Part shown: positions 1-6,902 of the stretch, in pieces
How the letters are laid out: every line of letters begins with the position of its first letter
Numbering within the stretch: position 1 is the stretch's first letter
NCBI GenBank assembly: GCA_027063585.1
Contig: JAMORM010000029.1
Location: 1-10,705 of the forward strand
Length of the DNA: 10,705 nucleotides
Source of the DNA: Sulfurimonas sp.
Lineage (GTDB): Bacteria > Campylobacterota > Campylobacteria > Campylobacterales > Sulfurimonadaceae
Direction: 5' to 3'
Translations under genes and position numbers: made by a program
The notes under the pieces: generated by a model
The model's input: only the letters and a program-made list of their open reading frames with translations
The model's database searches: none
What the model was told of the DNA's origin: nothing

Positions 1-737
1 TTTCACGAATAAAAGAGGCAAAAGAGCTGCCTGTCCAAGATATTATATTTGACTTGACAGATAGTACTTTGAGCCTTTTGTTGGTTTTTTTGTCTCAGGC
101 ACAGTTGAAAATAGGCTACCCATATAGAACTATAAGAAGAATGTTTTTTGATATAACTACGCTTAGAAGTGATTTTGTTGTAGAGGCTGTTTCAGTAGAG
201 CATATGCTTAATATTTTAGGCGCAAAAACAGAGTTTCCCCTGCATTATGGATTGGGAAAAAGTTATCCAAAAACAGAAGATAAGAAACAAATAGTTTATT
301 TCGCCGGAGCTTCTACAAAAGTAAAATGTTGGGAAGAGAAGAAATTTTGTGATTTAATAGCAAAAATGTCGCAAAATTATCAAGATTATGATCATGTTAT
401 ATTACAAGGGATCAAAGATGATGAAAAGTTTTATGAAATATATGAGCCTTTACAAGAGAGAAAAAATGTAAAGCTTCAAGAAGTTATGCCCATAGAAAAA
501 GTTATGCAGTTCTTAGCAAATAGCCGATGTTTGGTTTCAAACGATACCGGTGTGAGAAATATGGGAATTGCTTTAGAAATCCCAACTGTAGGCATATTTT
601 TTCATATACCGCCTTTTAGATATTGGCCGCGAGAAGAAAAACATGAATGTGTATTTAATGTAGAGTACACTTCCCCAGATGTTGAAGATGTCTATATTTC
701 GACACAACAACTCATAGATAAGCTTTATGAAAAATAA
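1..737 (+). CDS. Glycosyltransferase family 9 (heptosyltransferase-like), 5' partial
   Basis: The reading frame is open from base 3 to the TAA at 735-737, so the gene begins before the window; a TTG at 54 is internal, not the start. Roughly the last 240 residues are present. They match the C-terminal half of ADP-heptose:LPS heptosyltransferase-type enzymes: a strand followed by GASTKVKCW (the usual nucleotide-side 'K-x-W' segment of GT9), then SNDTGVRNMGIALEIPTVGIF near the end, which corresponds to the family's D-T/S-G-x-x-H-L-A-A-x-x-x-P-T signature. Here the normally conserved His of that signature is replaced (VRNMG), which is unusual and may mean changed donor binding or activity. The gene overlaps the next gene by 11 bases, so the two are probably translated together. 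Likely a cytoplasmic LPS core or O-chain sugar transferase; the sugar cannot be told from sequence. Confidence 0.85.
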   Translation, partial: SRIKEAKELPVQDIIFDLTDSTLSLLLVFLSQAQLKIGYPYRTIRRMFFDITTLRSDFVVEAVSVEHMLNILGAKTEFPLHYGLGKSYPKTEDKKQIVYFAGASTKVKCWEEKKFCDLIAKMSQNYQDYDHVILQGIKDDEKFYEIYEPLQERKNVKLQEVMPIEKVMQFLANSRCLVSNDTGVRNMGIALEIPTVGIFFHIPPFRYWPREEKHECVFNVEYTSPDVEDVYISTQQLIDKLYEK

Positions 738-1806
738 AAATATTTTAGAACTATGTTTGGCACATGGTCTAGGTGGGTTGGAAATGTTTGTGGCAAGTTG
801 TTATGAAGAGTTTTCTAAAAAGGGTACATGTAAAGTAGTTGTAGCCCCAAATAGTAAACTTGACAACTATTTGGATATAAATGACAAATTTCATATAAAA
901 AGAAGCAAGTTTTTTCCTTTTATATCAGCATTTGAATTGGCTAAATATATAGATAAAAACGATATTGACATTGTTCATTTTCATTGGACAAAAGACATTA
1001 TAACAGCTGTTTTAGCGAAAGTTTTCAGTAAAAAAAAACCAAAACTTGTACAAAGCAGACACATGAGAATGACACGTTTTAAAGATGACTTTTATCATAA
1101 ATGGCTCTATAAAAATATATACATGATACATGCCGTAACAAAAGATGTGGCAAAGCAGCTTGAAAAATTTATTCCATTAGAGATACGTCCAAAAATTGAG
1201 ATGGTCTATCTTGGTGTTAAAGCCGCAAAAATTGATGCCAAAAAAGTTGCCAAGTTGAAACAACGGTATCAACTACGAGATGAGTTTGTCGTCGGTATTG
1301 TCGGTAGAATAGAAAAAGGCAAAGGCCAGTATAAAGTTTTAGAAGCAATAGCGCAGTTAAAAGATTTAAATATAAAAGCAGTTGTTGTAGGTTCTTTTAT
1401 GAATGATGCATATAAAAAAGAGTTAGCAGAGTATGTAAAAGATTTAGGTATTGAGCAAAAAGTGATATTTACCGGTTTTACAAAAGATGTCAATGAACAT
1501 ATGCAACTTTTTGATGTCAATGTCCTGGCAACCGAAAATGAAACCTTTGGACTTGTTGTTATAGAGGCTATGGAAAATGGAGTACCTGTAATTGCAACAA
1601 ATAAAGGTGGACCATTGGAAATTATTGAAGATGGAGTTGACGGGCTGTTTTTTGACAGTACAAGTAATGATTTGGAAGAAAAAATAGAAATGCTTTATAA
1701 TAATGAAAATTTGAAAAAAAAATTGACAAAGCATGGATACGCAAAGATAAGAGAAAAGTTTGATTATGAAAAGCAGCTAAATATTTTATATGAGGTAGTT
1801 ATATGA
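727..1806 (+). CDS. Glycosyltransferase family 4 (GT-B fold)
   Basis: A 359-residue protein, a normal length for GT4 retaining transferases. The N-terminal Rossmann domain has the glycine-rich loop HGLGGLEMF (about residues 13-21). The C-terminal domain starts with VVGIVGRIEKGKG (188-200), the usual 'GR..x.KG' donor-binding strand, and carries the E-x7-E motif ENETFGLVVIEAM, with Glu272 and Glu280 as the pair, followed by GVPVIATNKGGPLEII. This identifies a nucleotide-sugar dependent transferase acting in the cytoplasm on a lipid- or LPS-linked acceptor. The start ATG lies inside the end of the upstream GT9 gene (11-base overlap), and the stop overlaps the next ATG in an ATGA arrangement, so the three genes form one translationally coupled unit. 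Donor and acceptor sugars are unknown. Confidence 0.92.
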   Translation: MKNKNILELCLAHGLGGLEMFVASCYEEFSKKGTCKVVVAPNSKLDNYLDINDKFHIKRSKFFPFISAFELAKYIDKNDIDIVHFHWTKDIITAVLAKVFSKKKPKLVQSRHMRMTRFKDDFYHKWLYKNIYMIHAVTKDVAKQLEKFIPLEIRPKIEMVYLGVKAAKIDAKKVAKLKQRYQLRDEFVVGIVGRIEKGKGQYKVLEAIAQLKDLNIKAVVVGSFMNDAYKKELAEYVKDLGIEQKVIFTGFTKDVNEHMQLFDVNVLATENETFGLVVIEAMENGVPVIATNKGGPLEIIEDGVDGLFFDSTSNDLEEKIEMLYNNENLKKKLTKHGYAKIREKFDYEKQLNILYEVVI

Positions 1807-2348
1807 ATCATTTTAGTATTTTACAAAAATTCAGGAATAAAATTAAAATACAGAGCTCTACTGTCTTAAAGATAGATAAATCTGTAAAAATCGTGCATTG
1901 TAAAATTGAGATAAAAGGGAAAAATAATAAACTAATCATTGAAGAAGGTGTAACTATTCGAAATACTCAAATAGAAATATTGGGAGAAGGAAGTAGTATT
2001 TACATCGGAAAAACCTGTATAGTGGGGCATGATTGCTATTTATCTGCAAAAGAAGGGAAAACATTAATAATAAAAGACAATTGTATGCTCTCTCGTAATG
2101 TGAAAATTATGACCTCTGACGGTCATCCAATATATCAAAACGGATGTGTCATTAATCAGGCTAAAGATGTGAGAATAAACAATAATGTTTGGCTGGCAGA
2201 CAATGTAACTGTCTTAAAAGGTGTAACTATTGGCAGCAATTGTATTGTAGGTATTAATTCGACTTTAACGCATTCTATAAAGTCTCATACTGTAGCAGTT
2301 GGAAATCCTGCTAAAGTTGTGAAAGAAGATATTAGCTGGGAGAAGTAA
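1803..2348 (+). CDS. Hexapeptide-repeat (left-handed beta-helix) acyltransferase, likely sugar O-acetyltransferase
   Basis: A 181-residue protein built of imperfect hexapeptide repeats (I/L/V-G-x-x-x-x turns from about residue 30 to 165), as in the CatB/WbbJ/WcaF type of acetyltransferase. The expected catalytic His lies in TSDGHPIY (His108), followed by NNNVWLADNVTVLKGVTIG (127-144) and the closing AVGNPAKVVKE (165-175). The family transfers acetyl, or another acyl group, from CoA to a sugar hydroxyl or amine in the cytoplasm. The start overlaps the GT4 stop by four bases (ATGA) and has a good ribosome site, GAGG at 1792-1795. It is the last gene of the plus-strand run. Its C-terminal GNPAKxxKExISW closely resembles that of the second acyltransferase at 3630-4298, so the two may act on related sugars. 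Confidence 0.9.
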   Translation: MNHFSILQKFRNKIKIQSSTVLKIDKSVKIVHCKIEIKGKNNKLIIEEGVTIRNTQIEILGEGSSIYIGKTCIVGHDCYLSAKEGKTLIIKDNCMLSRNVKIMTSDGHPIYQNGCVINQAKDVRINNNVWLADNVTVLKGVTIGSNCIVGINSTLTHSIKSHTVAVGNPAKVVKEDISWEK

Positions 2349-2354
2349 AGTATT

Positions 2355-2669
2355 CTATAGAGAATTAGCAACTTTTTTTGGTAAAACAAGAAAATCCTCA
2401 AAAATTAAAAAATCAATTCTATCATCTAAGAGAGATTGAAAAGCTTCTTTTGGTGTATTTATTATTGGTTCTTCATGTGCATTAAAACTTGTATTTACAA
2501 GTACCGGCAGGGATGTCAGCTTTTTAAATTCGGTCAATATATCATAATAGAGATAATTATCTTCTCTTTGCATGATTTGAGGTCTAGCAGTATTATCTAC
2601 ATGAACAACGGCAGGACTTTGATCAATATATTCTTCTTTGACATCCGTTGTGATAGTGGAGCGGTAATC
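2355..2669 (-). pseudogene. Carbamoyltransferase (NodU/CmcH family) 3' remnant
   Basis: This is the only content of the 359-base gap between the acyltransferase and the GT7-like gene. Read on the minus strand from 2669 down to the TAG at 2355-2357, about 104 codons encode the extreme C-terminus of a NodU/CmcH carbamoyltransferase: DVKEEYIDQSPAVVHVDNTA (compare the family's 'IPAVTHVDGTARPQ'), then RPQ, then LPVLVNTSFN..EEPIINTP (compare 'VPVLLNTSFNxxGEPIV.TP'), ending with DFLIFEDFLVLP. The family is normally more than 500 residues long, so over three quarters is missing. An in-frame TAA at 2670-2672 and loss of similarity upstream mark the break. A Met at 2571-2573 could start a 72-residue peptide, but it would lack the catalytic parts. 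In the family the enzyme transfers a carbamoyl group from carbamoyl-phosphate to a sugar hydroxyl. It lies downstream of and co-directional with the GT7 gene, so it may still be transcribed. Confidence 0.8.
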
Positions 2670-2707
2670 TTAACGCGTACCAAAAGCAACTAATTTTCTG
2701 CTTGTTT

Positions 2708-3625
2708 CTAATCTGTATAATGTAATTGAATTTTAATAGTTTTAATTGTTCCATTAACAGTAATAGAATTTATTTTATAATCTTTGATATTGTTAATTCC
2801 ATCATTTTCTTGAGATGTAATTCCTCTTTTAAATTTAGAAAAAGTTTGTTTATTTGTATCGGAGAGTTTTTTATTCTCTTTTAGTGTCTTTGTATCTGTT
2901 GCTACATTTCCATGAACATCAATTGTAAGTGCTCGTGGATGTGGTAACATAGAGAGCTTTGCGTTTGTTTCATAGAGTGGAATATATCCCTTAAAGAGAT
3001 GTCTCAGTAAAAAATCATCATCTTCTTTGCCCCATTGCCAATAATTATTTGCAAACCCATTTATATCAAAAAATATATTTTTTGGAATTAAAATAGCTCC
3101 ACCAAAAACAGTTTGAGGATATTCTTCATATTCACTATCCCTTTTAATATAGTTAAATAATCTCACTGTATGGTTACAATACTTATAGTTTACATCAAGA
3201 GGGATAGAATCAACATCGTGAAAAACAAAGTAATCACTTTTTTCATCTGCATGTAATGCTGCTATATTCATGAGTTTTGCTTTATTGAAAAAATTGTTGT
3301 CATCTTGCTCTGCAATAATGATTTCATAGTCAATATTTTGTGTATCTAATTCTTTTATGATTGTTGGAAGAAATATTTTTAAATGTTCTTTACGATTTCT
3401 ATAAGGAATAATAAGCGTTAATTTTTTATTTGCTCGAGTAATTGTTATATGACTGTTTTGTTTGCGTAAGTTGAGAACTTTCTTTTTCATAAGTGAGGTT
3501 AAAGATAGCTCATGAATGTTAAGTGGCTTTAAATCATCACATTGATTGTAAGTGATACTTACGTCTTGATTGAGTTTAGAGGATGGTAAAAGCATAAGGA
3601 TAAAGTTTTGAATGGTTTTTAGCAT
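2708..3625 (-). CDS. Family GT7-like beta-1,4-galactosyltransferase (or GalNAc-transferase) homologue
   Basis: A 305-residue, apparently soluble protein. After about 65 unrecognised residues it follows the animal beta-4-galactosyltransferase catalytic domain in order: IIPYRNRKEHL (72-82; B4GALT1 has IIPFRNRQEHL), FNKAKLMN (113-120), the metal-binding DVD (137-139), FGG (174-176), NGFANNYWQWGKEDDD (189-204; animal NGFPNNYWGWGGEDDD), and MLPH (226-229), matching the M-x-x-H metal ligands Met344/His347. The C-terminal DGIN matches DGLN. Trp198 aligns with the flexible-loop Trp314 and Asp202 with the catalytic Asp318. The animal donor-gate Tyr289 aligns with Val173, which could allow UDP-GalNAc (inference from the known Y289L mutant). 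It lies 4 bases after the acyltransferase stop in the waaL operon. The stop is TAG at 2708-2710. The alignment was made by eye from memory of the human/bovine sequence. Confidence 0.87.
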   Translation of the reverse strand: MLKTIQNFILMLLPSSKLNQDVSITYNQCDDLKPLNIHELSLTSLMKKKVLNLRKQNSHITITRANKKLTLIIPYRNRKEHLKIFLPTIIKELDTQNIDYEIIIAEQDDNNFFNKAKLMNIAALHADEKSDYFVFHDVDSIPLDVNYKYCNHTVRLFNYIKRDSEYEEYPQTVFGGAILIPKNIFFDINGFANNYWQWGKEDDDFLLRHLFKGYIPLYETNAKLSMLPHPRALTIDVHGNVATDTKTLKENKKLSDTNKQTFSKFKRGITSQENDGINNIKDYKINSITVNGTIKTIKIQLHYTD

Positions 3626-3629
3626 AGTG

Positions 3630-4298
3630 TTAATGATTCCATGAGATATTTTCTTTTAAAATTTTAGCAGGATTTCCGGCAATAATACTGTTTTTAGTGA
3701 TAAAAGGTTTCGTAATAGTTGTATTTGCTCCAATAATACAACCATCTGCAATATTTGACCCCTTGAGTATAAAACTTTTTGCTCCTATCCAAACATTGTT
3801 ACCAATAGTAATTTTTTTATCCTGATTGATAATATGCTGTTGATTGTCATAAATGGCATGTTGATCGGTATCCATAATAATGCTTTGCCATGCTATCATA
3901 GTATGGTTGCCGATTTCGATTTCTTTTGCACAAATGATTGTGGTGTCACCTGTAATGTCAAAATGTGTTCCCACTCTTAATGTACCACTGACCATAATCC
4001 TCGCGCCGACACCAATTTTGGTTTTTCCTTGGAAATAAATATCACCTGTAATTTTTAAAATAGTTCGCTGGTAGGTATAGTCCATCATATCAGTTCCGCC
4101 AAAACCAATGCGGACTATACCGGTTTTTACTTTTGAAAGATGAACATTACCCGAAAGTGAACGAAGTTTCGTTTTTCGAGAAACTATAATAGGCAAACGA
4201 ATTGCTTCGTTAAAAGGGAGGAGTCTAAAGTTTACATAAATACTTTTAGGAAGTCCTCCTGCATATCTAACGAGTTTTACTATTTTATCAATATTCAT
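3630..4298 (-). CDS. Hexapeptide-repeat acyltransferase, likely O-acetyltransferase of surface glycan
   Basis: A 222-residue protein. The first 50 residues are non-repetitive (RYAGGLPKSIYVNFRLLPF), and the rest is a left-handed beta-helix of hexapeptide repeats. The probable catalytic His147 is in DTDQHAIYD, followed by ITIGNNVWIGAKSFILKG (163-180) and the closing AGNPAKILKENISW (207-220). This is the WbbJ/CatB/maltose-acetyltransferase type, using acyl-CoA in the cytoplasm. Its start overlaps the stop of the O-antigen ligase gene by four bases (ATGA on the minus strand), and the GT7 gene follows after 4 bases, so the three genes form one operon. The leading segment resembles that of several O-antigen cluster acyltransferases. 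The exact acceptor is unknown; acetylation of an O-antigen sugar is the simplest reading. Confidence 0.9.
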   Translation of the reverse strand: MNIDKIVKLVRYAGGLPKSIYVNFRLLPFNEAIRLPIIVSRKTKLRSLSGNVHLSKVKTGIVRIGFGGTDMMDYTYQRTILKITGDIYFQGKTKIGVGARIMVSGTLRVGTHFDITGDTTIICAKEIEIGNHTMIAWQSIIMDTDQHAIYDNQQHIINQDKKITIGNNVWIGAKSFILKGSNIADGCIIGANTTITKPFITKNSIIAGNPAKILKENISWNH

Positions 4299-5497
4299 GA
4301 TTTTCTTTCAAGTTTTGAGATTACATTGAAAAAACCTGCGAAAAGGGCAAAGAATATCATGGGATTCATTGTGTGAAACGTGTTATGGGTAAATGAAAAC
4401 ATTGTAAAAGCGATGGCAAACTGTATGCTGAGTATTTTATACTCTTTGTTTTGAATTTTAAATGAAAATAGTATATAAATAATCAGTAATGATATTATTA
4501 ATCCTATGAGCCCAAGTTGAACAGAGATAGTGATAAAACCATTATGATAATCTGAGAATCCTTCAAAATAGTCTCCATTAAAATGATGTTCTTGACAGTA
4601 ATTTTTAATATCTTGCATATCATATGCTATCCCTGTTCCTAAAAGTGGATGATCAATAAAAGTATTTGTTCCAACAATTGTTAATGCTATGCGTGCTCCA
4701 GCACTACCATTATAGTTGTTGTCTATTACTACATTATGCATATCAGTATAAAGCTGATTTGCGCGATTATTGAAGTTTGTACTGAAGTTATATGCTAAAA
4801 AGAAAGTTAGAAAGATAAGCCCAATAGATATTGTAAATGCTCTAATTTTATGTTGTACAGAACTAAATATAGTGACTAAAATAAGAATAATAAAAATGAT
4901 TTGTCCTGTACGTCCTCCATTGATAAAAAGGTTGGCAGTTGCCGTGAGAAAGAAGAAAATATAAAAAAGTTTGTATTTGAGATTTTTTTCATAAAAAAAT
5001 TTTACTAAAAGAACATTGATTGTAAAAGCCAAAACCGTACTGTATGTCATATGGCTCATAAAAGGGGAGGGATCATGCGGTGAGATATTTTTATAGTGAA
5101 TAAGTTCAAAAAATATGGCATAGGACATCATTTCACTTAAAAACATACCTAGTAAAAAAGCTGAGATTATATGCGACGTATATTTTTTGTCAAACGAAGA
5201 ATAAAATACAAAAATTATAAGCAGATGTCTATATTTTGCAACATATCTAAAAGTAAGTTCTGCATTACCGTGCCATAGTATTGACAAGAGACTAAAACCT
5301 ATTAGCAGTGCTATGGCTATGCTTAGGAGATTATTTTTGTAAAGTGCAAATTTTTCTTTCCAGTTTCCTTCTGCTATCCATAAAAGGATGGCTAGTATTT
5401 CAAAAAGATTTGTAGCTGCTTTAGAAATTGGAAAACTAAAGGCATATCCAATCAAAAGATAACTGATATATTTTTTATAATTTATTCGTTTTTGCAT
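4295..5497 (-). CDS. waaL: O-antigen ligase / polymerase family membrane protein (WaaL-type)
   Basis: A 400-residue polytopic membrane protein with about 11-12 hydrophobic segments. It carries the Wzy_C/WaaL hallmarks: FPISKAATNLFEILAILLW near the N-terminus, NGGRTGQI (193-200, Arg196), a long periplasmic loop (about 235-325) with SAGARIAL and HPLLGTGI (283-290), and HNGF (318-321, His318) just before the next membrane span. In WaaL enzymes an Arg and a His in these places are needed to transfer the polymer from undecaprenyl diphosphate to lipid A-core in the periplasm. It is the first gene of the minus-strand operon waaL-acyltransferase-GT7. WaaL and Wzy cannot be separated securely by eye. 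The presence of msbA and two GT9 genes nearby favours ligase, and no separate polymerase or Wzx flippase is visible in the window. The gene is A/T-rich. Confidence 0.85.
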   Translation of the reverse strand: MQKRINYKKYISYLLIGYAFSFPISKAATNLFEILAILLWIAEGNWKEKFALYKNNLLSIAIALLIGFSLLSILWHGNAELTFRYVAKYRHLLIIFVFYSSFDKKYTSHIISAFLLGMFLSEMMSYAIFFELIHYKNISPHDPSPFMSHMTYSTVLAFTINVLLVKFFYEKNLKYKLFYIFFFLTATANLFINGGRTGQIIFIILILVTIFSSVQHKIRAFTISIGLIFLTFFLAYNFSTNFNNRANQLYTDMHNVVIDNNYNGSAGARIALTIVGTNTFIDHPLLGTGIAYDMQDIKNYCQEHHFNGDYFEGFSDYHNGFITISVQLGLIGLIISLLIIYILFSFKIQNKEYKILSIQFAIAFTMFSFTHNTFHTMNPMIFFALFAGFFNVISKLERKS

Positions 5498-5526
5498 ATT
5501 GATTGGATTTCACCCTAAGTTGTTAT

Positions 5527-5532
5527 TTTATA
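5527..5532 (-). promoter_or_regulatory. Candidate -10 box of the waaL-acyltransferase-GT7 operon
   Basis: On the minus strand TATAAA lies about 30 bases upstream of the waaL ATG (5495-5497), within an A/T-rich divergent intergenic region of 111 bases. A T-rich hexamer, TTTTTG, sits 17 bases further upstream. Campylobacterota sigma-70 promoters often lack a clear -35 box, so only the -10 match counts. The ribosome site is weak (AGGGTG about 14 bases before the ATG). Confidence 0.35.
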
Positions 5533-5570
5533 TTTGCAGTAGAAGTGTACAAAAATATTCCTAAAAAAGG

Positions 5571-5576
5571 TATAAT
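5571..5576 (+). promoter_or_regulatory. -10 box (TATAAT) upstream of gtrB
   Basis: A perfect TATAAT preceded by AAAAAAGG lies 33 bases upstream of the gtrB ATG at 5609. Transcription would start near 5583, giving a leader of about 26 bases. No convincing -35 box is seen at 16-18 bases, which is common in Campylobacterota housekeeping promoters. It would drive gtrB, gtrA and probably the GT-C gene. Confidence 0.6.
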
Positions 5577-5608
5577 TACGAATATAAATCAGAAAATATG
5601 AGTAAAAT

Positions 5609-6541
5609 ATGAAAAATAAGAATCCTTTTTTATCAATAGTCGTTCCTTGTTACAATGAAGAAGATGTCATCAATATATTTCTCAATAAAATTTTTTCTGT
5701 TTTAGAATATGTAAATAAAGATTTTGAAATAGTTTTTGTCAATGACGGGAGTCGTGACAATACTTTGGCAGTTCTCAAAGAAAAAGCTCAAGAATACGAC
5801 AATGTAAGAGTGATAAACCTTTCAAGAAATTTTGGTAAAGAGGCTGCGCTTACGGCCGGTCTTGATGCTTCACGGGGGGAAGTCGTTGTGCCTATTGATG
5901 TTGATTTACAGGACCCGCCTGAGTTGATACTTGATTTTATAAAAAAGTATGAAGAGGGCTATGATGTGGTAGTCGGCAAACGTGTTGATAGAACGACAGA
6001 CTCTTTTGCAAAGCGGATCAGTGCCGAATTTTTTTACAAAATTCATAATAAAATTTCAGATATTGAAATTCCTCATAATGTCGGTGATTACAGGTTGATG
6101 TCGCGGCGTGTTGTTGATGAGCTGAAAAAGCTCCCTGAGAGTCAGCGTTTTATGAAAGGGCTTTTTGCATGGCTGGGGTTTAAAACAGCAGTTGTTGAGT
6201 ACAAAAGAGATGAGAGAATAGCCGGTGACAGCAGTTTTAACGGCTGGAAATTGTGGAATTTCGCACTTGACGGGATTACGAGCTTTTCAACGGCACCGCT
6301 GCGTGTGTGGCTTTACATTGGTTTGGTACTTGCATTTATCTCTTTTATTTACGGTTCATGGATTATTTTAAAAACGCTTCTGTTTGGTGTGGACTCTCCC
6401 GGATATGCTTCTATGATTACGGTTGTGCTTTTTTTAGGCGGTATTCAGTTAATGGGCATAGGCATACTCGGCGAATATATAGGCAGAATATATGTGGAGT
6501 CAAAGAACAGACCGATTTATATAGTAGAAAATGAATATTAA
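5609..6541 (+). CDS. gtrB: Polyprenyl-phosphate glycosyltransferase, GtrB/DPM1-like (GT2)
   Basis: A 310-residue enzyme of the dolichol/undecaprenyl-phosphate sugar transferase group. The GT-A domain has SIVVPCYNEED (9-19), FVNDGSRDNT (43-52), LSRNFGKEAALTAG (71-84), and the metal/donor motif DVDLQDPPE (97-105), then VGDYRLMSR (158-166) and the amphipathic stretch before the membrane. Two C-terminal membrane spans (about 232-254 and 267-290) are followed by GEYIGRIYVESKNRPIYIV, the signature tail of GtrB/ArnC-like proteins. It transfers a sugar from a nucleotide donor to undecaprenyl phosphate at the inner membrane's cytoplasmic face. The gene overlaps gtrA by 11 bases, a pairing typical of Gtr O-antigen modification cassettes. 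The sugar is probably glucose or another hexose but cannot be read from sequence. The gene is noticeably richer in G+C than the GT7 gene. Confidence 0.93.
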   Translation: MKNKNPFLSIVVPCYNEEDVINIFLNKIFSVLEYVNKDFEIVFVNDGSRDNTLAVLKEKAQEYDNVRVINLSRNFGKEAALTAGLDASRGEVVVPIDVDLQDPPELILDFIKKYEEGYDVVVGKRVDRTTDSFAKRISAEFFYKIHNKISDIEIPHNVGDYRLMSRRVVDELKKLPESQRFMKGLFAWLGFKTAVVEYKRDERIAGDSSFNGWKLWNFALDGITSFSTAPLRVWLYIGLVLAFISFIYGSWIILKTLLFGVDSPGYASMITVVLFLGGIQLMGIGILGEYIGRIYVESKNRPIYIVENEY

Positions 6542-6902
6542 AAGTCATATTGTTCAGTTGGCAAAATATGGCTTTTTTGGAGTCATAGCAACGCTTGTGC
6601 ATCTTTTAACCGCATGGGCAATTATATATTTTTTGAGTGCTTCGGTGTTTGTTTCCAATACATTTGCATTTTTTACGGCTTTTATATTTTCCTATTTTTT
6701 TCAGACGCTTTATGTTTTTCAGACTGCTTTTCATTTTAAAAAATTTTTGAAATTTTTTCTGGTGCAGTATGGAACTTTTCTTTTTTCCTATCTGTTTTCT
6801 GATATATTTCCAATTGAGAACAGCTATTTACATACACTTCTTATTGTTGCTATAATGCCGCTTATTACATTTGTTATTCATAAGTTTTGGACATTTAAGT
6901 AG
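6531..6902 (+). CDS. gtrA: GtrA-like four-span membrane protein
   Basis: A small 123-residue hydrophobic protein with four predicted membrane spans (roughly residues 10-30, 35-56, 70-86 and 95-116). It has the GtrA-family features QLAKYGFFGVIATLVHL at the N-terminus, NTFAFFTAFIFSYFFQ in the middle, and the short basic ending FVIHKFWTFK. The family is thought to flip the undecaprenyl-phosphate-linked sugar made by GtrB to the periplasmic side. The start ATG lies inside the end of gtrB (11-base overlap), which supports translational coupling. The ATG is preceded by GTAGAAA as a weak ribosome site. The stop TAG at 6900-6902 runs directly into an inverted-repeat element before the GT-C gene. Confidence 0.9.
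   Translation: MNIKSHIVQLAKYGFFGVIATLVHLLTAWAIIYFLSASVFVSNTFAFFTAFIFSYFFQTLYVFQTAFHFKKFLKFFLVQYGTFLFSYLFSDIFPIENSYLHTLLIVAIMPLITFVIHKFWTFK

Noticed and set aside
54..56. TTG at 54 as start of the first gene
   Set aside because: The frame is open back to base 3 with plausible GT9 sequence, no ribosome site precedes the TTG, and starting there would remove most of the N-terminal domain; the gene simply begins before the window.
2352..2379. Hairpin ATTCT-ATAG-AGAAT with a run of seven T after it, as a terminator for the first operon
   Set aside because: The stem is only five base pairs, almost all A/T, and the T-run starts 7 bases after it and belongs to the coding end of the carbamoyltransferase remnant; too weak to call.
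2436..2693. 85-codon open frame on the plus strand opposite the carbamoyltransferase remnant
   Set aside because: The protein has no recognisable features and the opposite strand carries clear carbamoyltransferase similarity, so it is an antisense shadow.
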